From contig NZ_JSEO01000011.1 in NCBI RefSeq assembly GCF_001624705.1, positions 124,001-188,000 on the forward strand: a DNA stretch of 64,000 bases, written 5' to 3'. The notes under the pieces are model-generated. The model saw only the letters and a program-made list of their open reading frames with translations, was not told where the DNA came from and did no database searches. This document shows positions 45,425-54,734 of this stretch, piece by piece. A program made the translations under genes and the position numbers. The DNA is from Marinomonas sp. SBI8L (lineage in GTDB: Bacteria; Pseudomonadota; Gammaproteobacteria; Pseudomonadales; Marinomonadaceae). Position 1 is the stretch's first letter. Every line of letters starts with the position of its first letter.

Positions 45425-47719
45425 ATGTCTCGCTTAATTCATACTTGGCTCGCGATTCCTGCCACCTTCTTTATTATTCTGATTGCCTTATCTGGCAGTA
45501 TTTTATCTTTAGAGACCCTAAACGAAGCCGCGACAGCACCTAAGTTAAATCTTGGTCAGACTTCATTAGCGACACTTGCGGATAAAGTAAAACAAGATTA
45601 TCCAGGTGCAGAGCAACTAACTCGAACACAAAACGGGCTCTTTTTAGTCTCCTTCTCAAATGATCAGAGCTATGGTGAAGACCAAATTGATCCTGTGACA
45701 GGTTTAAAAGTGCAAGCACATCAAAGGTCTGATCTTTATAACTGGATGAAAAACTTCCATCGTTCCATGCAAATGGGTGATATAGGTAGAATGCTGGTGG
45801 CATTTGTTGCCTTTGCTTTACTTGCGTTGAGCATTAGTGGACTTTTCTTAATGATTCGACGCCTTGGGGGCATCAAACACTTCTTTAAATTAGCCAAAGG
45901 CAGTACAAGTCAAAAGCTTCATATTGAATTAAGTCGTTTTGCCTTGGTAGGCACCTTGATCTTAACGCTTACTGCTCTCTACTTAAGCGCAACCACTTTC
46001 TCTTTGTTGCCAGAGGCAACCCCAGCAGAACCAGATTACCCTGAGGCTGTTTTTGTTGAGCAAACTTCTTTAGAGTACTCAAAAAATGCTCAAACTTTAT
46101 CTATTGAGAATTTACCTGCACTTAAAGAAGTAGATGCAAGTGAACTGGTTAGTCTTGGGTTTCCTTATGCTGATGACCCTAGCTCTGTTTACACCTTAGA
46201 GACTCAGTTCGGTCTTGGTTATATTCACCCTGAAACGGGTCTTTGGCTAGAGTTTCAACCCCATTCAAGTTTCTATCAGGTTAGTCAATTTATTAGTGCG
46301 CTTCATACTGGTGAAGGCATGGGGCTTTGGACACTTTTCTTAGGTCTGACGAGTCTGACACTGCCTATTATTGGTATCACTGGCATCATCATTTGGGTAC
46401 GTAAACGTATTAATTCGAAGGCGTTTGGGCAGACAGATAGCTTAAGTTTGCAAAACTATGTAGAAGCACAAGAGGCAAACATTGTCATCTTGGCGGGTAG
46501 TGAAGGTCTGAGTACTTGGCGTTTTGCGCAGGAGTTTTCACAGGCGTTAATCACAGCGGGTAACAAGGTACACCTCAATAAAATGAATCAGGTGGAAGAG
46601 CAATATGCCAAGGCAACGCATGTCTTTTTCATGACCTCTACCTATGGTGAAGGTCAAGCGCCTTCAAGTGCTTCACTTTTCTTGGAAAAAGCCAAAAATC
46701 TTAGCTTATCAGAAGATTGTCAGGTCAATGTCCTAGGCTTTGGTGATAGCCAATTTAAGCACTTTATTGGTTTTGCGAAGCAGGTTGAAGCCTTAGTTGC
46801 CAAGAAGGGCTTTAAGCAAATGTTGCCTTTAACCGCGATTGATAAGTTTTGCCAAACGAGCTTGGATACTTGGATAGAAAACGTCTCTACCTGCCTTAAT
46901 CAAAGTCTATGTTTGAAATTAGATAAGGAAAAAGTCAGTCCATTTCAGATGAAACTTGTTGAGCAAAGCCACTATGGTGATGAAGTAAATGCCCCTGTTA
47001 GGATTCTGCGTTTTAAAGCGGGAGCCCAAGCTGAAAGCGTATTAAATCCAGCAATTGATGAGGCTTTTGCCTTAACCCCTGACATGCCGTGGCCAAAGTT
47101 TGAAGTGGGTGATTTAGTGGGTATCATGCCACCGGGTTCTGACTTTGTTCGCTATTACTCCTTAGCCAGCTGTGATCAAGATGGCATGCTAGAAATCTGT
47201 GTACGTAAACAGCTTGAAGGGGAATGTTCTGGTTTCTTACATGGCCTAAAAGAAGGGGATTCGATACAAGCCTTTATCCAAAAGAAAGCCTCTTTTAGAC
47301 CTGCTCAAGATGCAAGCTCAGTCATCATGATAGGGGCAGGTACCGGAATGGCACCGTTACAGGGTTTTATCAAACAAAACGAGAAACAAGTGCCTTATTA
47401 CCTTTACTGGGGTGGTAGATTGCAAAACTCGGACTTTATCTATGAGGATAATTTGAGCCAAGCCTTAGCCACATCAAGATTAAAACAGCTTCGACTCGCC
47501 TTTTCGCGATCTGCTAAACCTCAATATGTGCAAAACCTATTAACGGATGATGCCAAGGATATTTCTAAACGCATTCTAGAAGGCGCTCAAATTATGGTTT
47601 GTGGTAGCAAGGTGATGGCTGATGGAGTAAGAGCATCACTGGATAATATTCTGAAACAAGAGCAGCTAACGGTTTCTGAATTAGAGCAAGCAGGGCGTTA
47701 TGTTCAGGATGTGTATTAA
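45425..47719 (+). CDS. PepSY membrane protein fused to flavodoxin and NADPH reductase domains
   Basis: A 764-residue inner-membrane flavoprotein. The N-terminal PepSY-associated region has about four membrane segments (near 10-28, 118-140, 175-193, 296-320). A flavodoxin-like domain (about 345-490; ILAGSEGLSTWRFA, FFMTSTYGEGQAPSS) and a ferredoxin-NADP reductase-like part (RYYSLASC for FAD, IGAGTGMAPLQGFI for NADPH) follow. It should move electrons from NADPH through FAD and FMN across or to the membrane; ferric-siderophore or haem-type reduction is a plausible but unproven use. TAGGAGGAC precedes ATG 45425. It pairs with the DUF2271 gene. Confidence 0.85.
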   Translation: MSRLIHTWLAIPATFFIILIALSGSILSLETLNEAATAPKLNLGQTSLATLADKVKQDYPGAEQLTRTQNGLFLVSFSNDQSYGEDQIDPVTGLKVQAHQRSDLYNWMKNFHRSMQMGDIGRMLVAFVAFALLALSISGLFLMIRRLGGIKHFFKLAKGSTSQKLHIELSRFALVGTLILTLTALYLSATTFSLLPEATPAEPDYPEAVFVEQTSLEYSKNAQTLSIENLPALKEVDASELVSLGFPYADDPSSVYTLETQFGLGYIHPETGLWLEFQPHSSFYQVSQFISALHTGEGMGLWTLFLGLTSLTLPIIGITGIIIWVRKRINSKAFGQTDSLSLQNYVEAQEANIVILAGSEGLSTWRFAQEFSQALITAGNKVHLNKMNQVEEQYAKATHVFFMTSTYGEGQAPSSASLFLEKAKNLSLSEDCQVNVLGFGDSQFKHFIGFAKQVEALVAKKGFKQMLPLTAIDKFCQTSLDTWIENVSTCLNQSLCLKLDKEKVSPFQMKLVEQSHYGDEVNAPVRILRFKAGAQAESVLNPAIDEAFALTPDMPWPKFEVGDLVGIMPPGSDFVRYYSLASCDQDGMLEICVRKQLEGECSGFLHGLKEGDSIQAFIQKKASFRPAQDASSVIMIGAGTGMAPLQGFIKQNEKQVPYYLYWGGRLQNSDFIYEDNLSQALATSRLKQLRLAFSRSAKPQYVQNLLTDDAKDISKRILEGAQIMVCGSKVMADGVRASLDNILKQEQLTVSELEQAGRYVQDVY

Positions 47720-47762
47720 TAAAGGCCCTAAATTCAGATATTAAGTGCGACACTGCAATATA

Positions 47763-47796
47763 AGAAGCCCTGACGGTTGATCCAGTCGGGGCTTCT
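47763..47796. terminator. Hairpin between convergent reductase and trpA genes
   Basis: AGAAGCCCTGAC (47763-47774) pairs with GTCGGGGCTTCT (47785-47796) over twelve positions with one wobble. There is no long T tract on either side, yet its position between convergent genes supports a terminator role. Confidence 0.65.
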
Positions 47797-47819
47797 TATA
47801 TGAGGCGTTAAAGAAAAGG

Positions 47820-48611
47820 TTAAGCTAGCTGAGGGAAAAGATTCGCAACCATTGCTTTACCTGTGGCAATGCCACCTTGGTTGTGTGCGTCGAGCAAAGC
47901 TGAACCCACAATGGCAATATCTGCTAGACCTGTTAGTTCTGCTACCTGTTGTGGTGACCTGATGCCAAAACCAACGGCTAATGGAACATCCGTATGCTGG
48001 CGTATTTCAGCTAAATAGGCGGCTAAATCAAATTCAGTTTGCAAACTGGATTTCTGCCCCGTCACCCCAGAACGACTCACACAATACAGCATGCCAGTGG
48101 CTTGAGTCGCGATCTGCTTGATGCGCTCTGTTGGCATATTCGGTGTGATTAACCAGATGGCGTCCAGGTTATGTTCGACACAGGCATCTTGGTACTCAGC
48201 CGCGTGTTCAATGGGTAAATCTGGCAGAATTAGCCCAGTTAAACCCTGTTCAGCCGCCTCTTTTACGAGCTTTGTAATACCAAAGCGATAAACCGGATTG
48301 AGGTAGCTCATTAACAAAATTTTAGAGTTTGGATAGTCCCGTCCTAAACGCCCAAGATCGGTTAAACATTGCTGTATTTTAGGTTCGGATTCTAATGCCT
48401 TATGACAGGCTTGAACTATGCTTGGCCCATCTGCCACTGGGTCCGAGAAAGGGAACTGAACCTCTAAAGTCTCGACGCCCATTTCAAGTAAAGCTTGCAT
48501 CCATTCAAGACTGGCTTCTATGCTAGGGTAACCATAAATAACGTGCGTCATGGCCAAAGGTTGGCTTGTTAATGGTTGCTTGGCATTAATAAAATTAGCT
48601 AACTGGCTCAT
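47820..48611 (-). CDS. trpA: Tryptophan synthase alpha chain, divergent form
   Basis: A 263-residue TIM-barrel TrpA. Catalytic E50 and D61 are retained, but the usual ELGIPFSDP motif reads EVQFPFSDP, and the N-terminal region is FINAKQPLT rather than the common form. Phosphate-site segments such as SRSGVTG and VGFGIRSPQQV are present. It cleaves indole-3-glycerol phosphate to indole. It overlaps trpB by four bases. The other trp genes (trpC, trpD, trpF) are not in the window, and trpEG lies 8 kb away on the other strand. Confidence 0.9.
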   Translation of the reverse strand: MSQLANFINAKQPLTSQPLAMTHVIYGYPSIEASLEWMQALLEMGVETLEVQFPFSDPVADGPSIVQACHKALESEPKIQQCLTDLGRLGRDYPNSKILLMSYLNPVYRFGITKLVKEAAEQGLTGLILPDLPIEHAAEYQDACVEHNLDAIWLITPNMPTERIKQIATQATGMLYCVSRSGVTGQKSSLQTEFDLAAYLAEIRQHTDVPLAVGFGIRSPQQVAELTGLADIAIVGSALLDAHNQGGIATGKAMVANLFPQLA

Positions 48612-49891
48612 GCATGTGTCTCCTGGGATAGGCTCTCAGATAGATCCTGAACGGTATCTTGTTCATGATAGTTTTTAAGATACTCCTCTAAGAAAGGTGC
48701 AAACTCTTTATCATCAAAGGCTTTGGCGACGTTGAAAATATCCTTATCACCACGGCCAGATAAATTAATGACTATGTGCTGATCAGGTCGCATGTCTGCT
48801 GCTTCTTTAAAGGCAACCGCGAGAGCGTGTGATGACTCCAGTGCTGGGATAATGCCTTCTTTTTGCAAGAGTAATGAGCAGGCGGCCAAAACCTCTTCGT
48901 CATTGGCATAGCTCATACGGACTCTTTGTGTTTCTGCCAAATGAGCAACAATTGGCGACACCCCAACATAGTCTAATCCCGCTGCGATTGAGTGAGTTTC
49001 CTGTAGCTGACCTTGGTCATCCTGTAGAAAAACACTAGCAAAACCTTGGGCAATGCCTGCTTGGCCTAGGTTGTGAGATAGACGAATTGAGTGATCACCC
49101 ATATCCATACCACGACCCGCCGCCTCTACACCGACCATTTCCACTTCCTTATCTTCTAAGAAAGGCGTAAATAAGCCTAATGCGTTAGAGCCACCGCCTA
49201 CACAAGCATAAAGTCGATCAGGTAGTTGATCGAATTGAGCTAATGATTGGCGCTGTACTTCTTGGCCTATAACCGACTGAAAATAGGTCACCATTTCAGG
49301 GAAAGGTGCGCAGCCACATGCCGTTCCAATTAAGTAATGGCTATCTTCATAGCTTGAAGACCAGTCTCGCAACGCCTCATCTAAAGCATCTCTTAAGGTT
49401 TGCGAGCCTGTTTTTACAGGCACGACTGTGGCACCTAACTGTCGCATCCAAAAGACATTCGGGTATTGGCGTGCCACGTCTTTAGCACCCATGTAGATGG
49501 TGCACTCTAGCCCTAATCGAGAAGCGACCAAGGCCGTAGCGATACCATGCTGGCCTGCACCTGTTTCTGCAATGACACGTTTTTTACCCATGCGTTTAAC
49601 CAATAAACCTTGGCCAATTACATTATTCATCTTGTGAGCACCTGAGTGATTTAGGTCTTCACGTTTTAGGTAAACCTGGGCGCCACCTAGATGCTGAGTG
49701 AGATTCTCACAATGAGTCAAAGGCGTTGGACGACCAGAATACTGCTGCCATTGCTTATGCAGTTCTGCCACAAAGCTAGGATCATTCTTCGCTTCTTCAA
49801 AGGTGGTAAGAATCTGTTGCTGGCTGCTGTACAAAATCTCTGGAATATAGCTGCCGCCATATTGTCCATAAAAGCCGTTTTCGCTTTTCAT
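48608..49891 (-). CDS. trpB: Tryptophan synthase beta chain, divergent form
   Basis: A 427-residue PLP enzyme that condenses indole with serine. The PLP lysine is K87 in HSGAHKMNN and the catalytic glutamate is E109 in ETGAGQHG, at the same positions as in E. coli. The region normally reading GTAAGPHPYP is GTACGCAPFP (189-198), an unusual change in a strongly conserved loop. The C terminus is slightly extended. It is divergent from a TetR regulator across 226 bases with strong dyads, not from a LysR-type TrpI as in pseudomonads. Confidence 0.92.
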   Translation of the reverse strand: MKSENGFYGQYGGSYIPEILYSSQQQILTTFEEAKNDPSFVAELHKQWQQYSGRPTPLTHCENLTQHLGGAQVYLKREDLNHSGAHKMNNVIGQGLLVKRMGKKRVIAETGAGQHGIATALVASRLGLECTIYMGAKDVARQYPNVFWMRQLGATVVPVKTGSQTLRDALDEALRDWSSSYEDSHYLIGTACGCAPFPEMVTYFQSVIGQEVQRQSLAQFDQLPDRLYACVGGGSNALGLFTPFLEDKEVEMVGVEAAGRGMDMGDHSIRLSHNLGQAGIAQGFASVFLQDDQGQLQETHSIAAGLDYVGVSPIVAHLAETQRVRMSYANDEEVLAACSLLLQKEGIIPALESSHALAVAFKEAADMRPDQHIVINLSGRGDKDIFNVAKAFDDKEFAPFLEEYLKNYHEQDTVQDLSESLSQETHA

Positions 49892-49927
49892 TGTGTGACC
49901 TCAAAGTGAGTGATTAATTTAACGTCC

Positions 49928-49958
49928 AGTTAATTAATTAACTATACCGTTTAGTTAA
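49928..49958. promoter_or_regulatory. Overlapping dyads between trpB and the TetR gene
   Basis: A perfect sixteen-base palindrome AGTTAATTAATTAACT (49928-49943) shares its right part with a second dyad, TTAACTA (49938-49944) and TAGTTAA (49952-49958) around TACCGTT. They lie 37-68 bases from the trpB start and are good candidates for TetR-family binding, possibly controlling trpBA as well as the regulator. Confidence 0.55.
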
Positions 49959-50117
49959 TTTAATGTGATAATCAAGTTTGGTCAAGCCCTGTCTTGATAA
50001 AAATTTTGAATGCGTGCTTAACGGGTTGATTTAGCTTGATTAGTTTGTCTGCCTAGATAGGCAATCGTTTTTTGTGAATAGTTCTTGTGAATAGTTTTTT
50101 GAGAAAAGGAAAGTGTT

Positions 50118-50687
50118 ATGGCCCGTGGTCGCCCTTCAAAGAAGTCGCATATTATTGAAACCGCTCTGACACTGTTTAGCCGAGTGGGTTATCAAGGCAC
50201 CAGTATTGATCAGGTGGTTGTGGCGGCAGAAGTCTCTAAACCGACGGTTTACAGTAATTTTTCCAGTAAGCAGATTCTCTGGCATCAGGCTTTATTACGC
50301 ATCTTAGAAAATGCTGAGACTGACCTTGCTGATGTCAATGATAAGGCTCAGTCGCCTTTGCAACAGTGGTTAAGAGTTTGGGATGTTTGGCTTGCTGATA
50401 AAAACCGTCTGGCGGTATACCGCATTATGTTGGGGGAGAGTCATAAGATGGAGGAGGCCAGTGTTGGCTTGTTCAAACAATTGGAGGCCTTATTTGATAA
50501 GGCGTTAGATACTGTGCTGGCTGGATTCGATAAGCCCCTTAGCCCAGCGCAAATCTATGTATTGAAAGCGACCAGTAAAGAGGCCTTGTTAATGCCTAAC
50601 CTATACGAGGGTCAGGCACTAACACAAGGTGCTAATTTGTCGGCTGAGCTGACGGCGCTTCTGGACTCTCTTTTGTCTCAAGATTAG
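50118..50687 (+). CDS. TetR/AcrR-family transcriptional regulator
   Basis: A 189-residue regulator. The N-terminal helix-turn-helix is in GTSIDQVVVAAEVSKPTVYSNFSSK (residues about 28-52); the rest is the ligand-binding helical domain with a C-terminal TetR_C-like segment. Likely targets are the dyads upstream and the convergent MFS exporter gene whose end it overlaps by 56 bases. The ligand is unknown. GAAAAGGAAAG precedes ATG 50118. Confidence 0.88.
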   Translation: MARGRPSKKSHIIETALTLFSRVGYQGTSIDQVVVAAEVSKPTVYSNFSSKQILWHQALLRILENAETDLADVNDKAQSPLQQWLRVWDVWLADKNRLAVYRIMLGESHKMEEASVGLFKQLEALFDKALDTVLAGFDKPLSPAQIYVLKATSKEALLMPNLYEGQALTQGANLSAELTALLDSLLSQD

Positions 50688-51894
50688 CGATTTCGAACTC
50701 TCTGACTTCGCGTACGCAATAAACCCAGACAGTCGGAATAATGACGGTCAAAGCGCAAAGTATGAGAACGATTTGAAAGCCTAATGATTCATATAAGAAG
50801 CCGGCGACCACGATACCCAGAGGCGCAAGGCCAATGGAACCAATATGGTCATAGGCGCTGACACGAGAAAGCATATGGCTGGGAATCGCTTGGTGTAAGG
50901 TCGTTGTCCATAGAATCGAAAACATCTCCCAGCCGATTCCCCCTAGAAACGCAGCCAGCATAATCCAATGTAATGGCAGTGGCATAATTAAAGCTAAGCT
51001 AATGAAACTAAAGCTAAAAGAGGTCAAGGTAGCGACTTTCAGAGGGTGAGTAAAACGCATATAAAATGACGCAATACCACCAACAATAGTACCGGCACCA
51101 ATGGCCGCTGCAATAAGCCCCCAATCGGCTGCGCCTCCCATTTGATCCCTTGCAACAGCTGGGCCGATCAAACCATAGACAGCTTCAACGGATGCCACAA
51201 TAAAACAGAATTGCACCACAATCACCCATAGCCATTTTCGGCTAATAAACTCTTTCCAGCCAAGTTTGAGCTCTTGAATAATGGACTCACCCTGACTTTT
51301 GATTTGCTTGCTTGGGCGTAGACTAATCACGAGAAAAGTAGCTAGGGCAAAGGTGCCTGCATCAATTAATAAGGTCATGCCAGCACCAAATGTTGCGACT
51401 AAAATCCCTCCGGCGGCGGCGCCTAAGATCATAGCGCTGCTACGTGCTATGCCAACAATAGCATTAGTGCCTTGTAAGTCCTTTTTCTTCACCAACTGTG
51501 GAATTAACCCCATGGCAGCTGGGGCATGCAGGCCAAAAGCAATACCATTGATGAGCATTAAAATGGTGAGGTTGACGATATTAGCCAACTCAAAAATAAA
51601 CAAGCAGGCAATGATCAATTGAGCCAGCATGGCAATAATGTCGGCGACCACTATCATGGCTTTGCGCGATGTGCGATCAGCTATCGCAGCACCAAGAAGC
51701 ATGATGATAATCGAACCTGTAATAGGTGCTGCAATGACAATGGCTGAGTCTTTGGTTGAACCTGTTAGTTCAAGCACACCAAACGCCATGGCGATAGGCG
51801 CCATAGCCGTACCAAAAAATGAGATGAAATAGGCAATGCTTATCTTGGTAACATTGCCTTGTTTTAATAATGAAAAGATCTGTTGCTTATCCAT
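50632..51894 (-). CDS. MFS exporter, EntS/MFS_3-like
   Basis: A 420-residue membrane protein with about twelve membrane segments. The loop motif GAAIADRTSRKAMIV after the second helix is a variant of the MFS motif. Overall look is the EntS/MFS_3 efflux group that exports siderophores or drugs. Its last 56 bases overlap the end of the TetR gene on the opposite strand, so transcripts are antisense there. A regulatory link to that TetR is possible. The ribosome site for ATG 51894 is weak. Confidence 0.85.
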   Translation of the reverse strand: MDKQQIFSLLKQGNVTKISIAYFISFFGTAMAPIAMAFGVLELTGSTKDSAIVIAAPITGSIIIMLLGAAIADRTSRKAMIVVADIIAMLAQLIIACLFIFELANIVNLTILMLINGIAFGLHAPAAMGLIPQLVKKKDLQGTNAIVGIARSSAMILGAAAGGILVATFGAGMTLLIDAGTFALATFLVISLRPSKQIKSQGESIIQELKLGWKEFISRKWLWVIVVQFCFIVASVEAVYGLIGPAVARDQMGGAADWGLIAAAIGAGTIVGGIASFYMRFTHPLKVATLTSFSFSFISLALIMPLPLHWIMLAAFLGGIGWEMFSILWTTTLHQAIPSHMLSRVSAYDHIGSIGLAPLGIVVAGFLYESLGFQIVLILCALTVIIPTVWVYCVREVREFEIANLETKESPEAPSAQPTN

Positions 51895-52051
51895 GCAAGG
51901 TATCCAGCTTCCCTCCGAAATAGGATGTCATGTTAGTGCAGAGAAAGAGCAATAGCCAGTTCTCTCTGAGGGTTAATTTTGCTTAGCTAGTGGTTAAGTC
52001 CTAGGGCTGCTAAGATGTTTTTCTTTCAAGATTGAATGGGCAGGATGCAGA

Positions 52052-53542
52052 ATGGTTGAAATGGCAACACAATTTAAGCAAGGGTGTTTCAAGGCTGCTT
52101 TCATCTTTCTAACCTGTTTAATTAGCATGGCTGCCCAGTCTCAAACCCTATTAAACAATGCCCCTAAAGGCGCGCTTGTCATTACTCAGTCTGATTGGCA
52201 TTCGCAAAACACCCAGTACCTTGCTAATCCTGCAAGCTTGATGAAGATATTCACTGCAACCTTGGCTACAGAGGTTTTAGGCAAAAACTACCGTTTTAAA
52301 ACCGAACTTGCTTATGATGAGAAAACCCTCAACCAAGGCCGATTAACAGGACCTTTAACGCTTACGCTCACAGGTGATCCGAGTTTCACACACAAAGATC
52401 TACATGCCCTGCTGATGACACTTGCTAAAGCGGGAGTGAAAAAGCTGGATAAGGTCGAAATTGATGCGAGTCGTTATCAAGGTCATGCTTGGAGTTTAGG
52501 GCAAGTGTGGAATGATCATGGTATTTGTTTTGCCGCACCAACGAGTGCCGCCATGATCAATAGAAACTGTGTTTTTGGTAATTTGAAGGCAACAAAGACT
52601 GGGCAGTTAGCTCACTTTTACCTGACCCCCAACTCACCTTTGACTGTCGAAAACCAAGTGGTGACCCTCGCCACCAATCAAGCCGAAAGCTGCCAGGTAC
52701 TGCTTAAGGTATTAGGCGCTAATCACTATCGATTGACTGGCTGTATTGATGAAAAACGGAAAACCTTACCTTTAGGTTTTTCAGCTAATGAGGCGAATGC
52801 CTTTTTTAAGCATATTCTCATGCAAGAGCTGGCCTTATTGGGGTTCGGTTCTGAGATAGAGGTTAGCTTTATTGATCAAGCACCTTCTTGGCTCGCAAAC
52901 AATGATAAGAGTGTTAAGCGCATCACGCATCATTCTGCGCCATTAACTAAGTTGGTGGCGCGGATGCTGCAAAGGTCAGATAACTTGGTTGCAGATGCGT
53001 TATTTAAGGCGTCCGGTCATCAATATGTTTTAAGTGAAAACGCAGGTGCTGCCAGCTTTAAAATGCTTGATGCCTATCAAAAAGGAAGCTTGGCGCTTAT
53101 GTCTTTATTAGATAAAAATCAGATAGATAGCCAAGGTTTGGTGGTACGAGATGGGTCCGGTTTATCTCGTGAAAACTTGCTGTATGCAACTAGCGTGTAT
53201 CAGGTTTTGGAGCTTTGGTTATCTCATCCTAAGTTCGCTTGGTTAGTTGAGGTACTGCCTATCGCAGCACAATCCGGCACGTTAAAAAACAGAGAAAGCT
53301 TAAAACATGACATGTTAAAAGGACGTGTTTTAGCCAAATCTGGCTCTATGCAAGGGGTGGTGAATTTGGCTGGTTTTGTGCAAGTAACAGATGAAACTAA
53401 AGGCCCTAAATTAAGACCTTTTGTTTTTATGGTGAATCAGTTCTCTAAGTCTAAAGCGGTTAAGCCTGCCAAATTTAGTGTCGAGGAGTTAGCTCTGTTT
53501 AAATTTGAGACAGGCTTTTTAACTCAGGGCTTTGGACCGTAA
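52052..53542 (+). CDS. dacB: D-alanyl-D-alanine carboxypeptidase/endopeptidase, PBP4 type
   Basis: A 496-residue serine peptidase S13 (PBP4). Signal peptide about residues 1-30. SxxK is S62-L-M-K65 in NPASLMKIF, SxN is SDN in MLQRSDNLVADALFK, and the KTG box is KSG in LAKSGSMQGV. Insert domains lie between the first and second motifs as usual. It trims or cleaves peptidoglycan cross-links in the periplasm. AGGAT precedes ATG 52052; in-frame ATG 52061 is an alternative. It converges with the following MFS gene. Confidence 0.92.
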   Translation: MVEMATQFKQGCFKAAFIFLTCLISMAAQSQTLLNNAPKGALVITQSDWHSQNTQYLANPASLMKIFTATLATEVLGKNYRFKTELAYDEKTLNQGRLTGPLTLTLTGDPSFTHKDLHALLMTLAKAGVKKLDKVEIDASRYQGHAWSLGQVWNDHGICFAAPTSAAMINRNCVFGNLKATKTGQLAHFYLTPNSPLTVENQVVTLATNQAESCQVLLKVLGANHYRLTGCIDEKRKTLPLGFSANEANAFFKHILMQELALLGFGSEIEVSFIDQAPSWLANNDKSVKRITHHSAPLTKLVARMLQRSDNLVADALFKASGHQYVLSENAGAASFKMLDAYQKGSLALMSLLDKNQIDSQGLVVRDGSGLSRENLLYATSVYQVLELWLSHPKFAWLVEVLPIAAQSGTLKNRESLKHDMLKGRVLAKSGSMQGVVNLAGFVQVTDETKGPKLRPFVFMVNQFSKSKAVKPAKFSVEELALFKFETGFLTQGFGP

Positions 53543-53555
53543 CAAACCTATTTGT

Positions 53556-54734
53556 TTAGGCAAGTGCATTTTGTTGCTTGCTTTTATTAGTACTGAAAAA
53601 TACACAGGCCATCGCTATGATCACAGCTGGTATCATCAGCATGTTTAGCATCTCCCAACCTAGGGCACTTTGCCAATAACCTGCCAACATGCTGGCGATT
53701 GCTGCAAAGGCAAATACCAAGAAGTCATTTAAACCTTGAACCTTAGCCTTGTCACTTGGTTGGTAGGTTTTGCTTAGCAAGTTGGTGGCACCAATAAAGG
53801 TAAAGTTCCAACCGACACCTAACATCACTAGGGCAAAGAAGAAGTGCCAATAGGTGATGCCGAACTGGTTGAGTATCAAGGCCGCTAACAAGAACAAGCA
53901 ACCTGCTTGAATCACCTTGGTAGTACCAAAACGGGCAATCAGTTTACCGGTAAAGAGAGAAGGGACGAACATGCCTAACACATGCCATTGGATAACACTG
54001 GCGGTGCTACCAAAATCAAAGCCACAACCCTGCATAGCAAGAGGTGTAGCTGTCATCACTAAGACCATGACCCCATAACCGATAACACCTGCAACCACGG
54101 CAGCGATTAAATCTGGCTGGCTTAAAAGCTCTATATAAGATCTTGGTGTGCCAGATTGCTCTTCTAAGGTGGGCTTTTTCAACGGCAATAAAGCGACCAA
54201 GATAGTGGTGCTGATATAAAGGATAATTAAGGCTGCAAAAGCGCCAATGTATTGGGTGTCAGGTACTAAAAACTCCGCCCAAACAGCAAGGTTCGGGCCT
54301 AAAAAGGCAGCGAGAATACCCCCTGCCATGATCAGACTGATGGCTTGCGGGGCTTTGCCTTCAGGGCAGTTATCTATTGCTGCAAAACGATACTGCTGCC
54401 CCACACCTATGGCCACCCCAAGCAAAAAGGTTGAGCTTGAGAAAAGCGCGAAATGATTGATGGAAAGTGAGTAGTAAGCGAGGAATGCACCAGCAACGCC
54501 AATTAGGTTACCGATTAAAAATACACGCTTACGGCCAAGATGACGCATCAGTAAAGCAGCAGGTAAGGTAACTCCCATTAAGCCAAGGAATTGAAGGGCA
54601 ATGGGTAAGGTGGCCAAACCAAGATTCGGACTGAGTTTATGGCCAATCAGAGCAGTCACTGAGACCAATAAAATGTTTCCCGTAATTAATAGGGCCTGAC
54701 CTAAGGCTAACCCCCAAACACTGATCCCCAACAT
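53556..54734 (-). CDS. MFS transporter
   Basis: A 392-residue membrane protein of about twelve segments. MRHLGRKRVFLIGNLIGVAG carries the family loop motif after helix two, and GVGQQYRFAAIDNCPEGKAPQAISLIMAGGILAA the central loop of the first half. I cannot assign a substrate. It starts at ATG 54734 behind GGATGGG and is convergent with dacB; only 13 bases separate the stops, with no clear terminator. Confidence 0.83.
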   Translation of the reverse strand: MLGISVWGLALGQALLITGNILLVSVTALIGHKLSPNLGLATLPIALQFLGLMGVTLPAALLMRHLGRKRVFLIGNLIGVAGAFLAYYSLSINHFALFSSSTFLLGVAIGVGQQYRFAAIDNCPEGKAPQAISLIMAGGILAAFLGPNLAVWAEFLVPDTQYIGAFAALIILYISTTILVALLPLKKPTLEEQSGTPRSYIELLSQPDLIAAVVAGVIGYGVMVLVMTATPLAMQGCGFDFGSTASVIQWHVLGMFVPSLFTGKLIARFGTTKVIQAGCLFLLAALILNQFGITYWHFFFALVMLGVGWNFTFIGATNLLSKTYQPSDKAKVQGLNDFLVFAFAAIASMLAGYWQSALGWEMLNMLMIPAVIIAMACVFFSTNKSKQQNALA

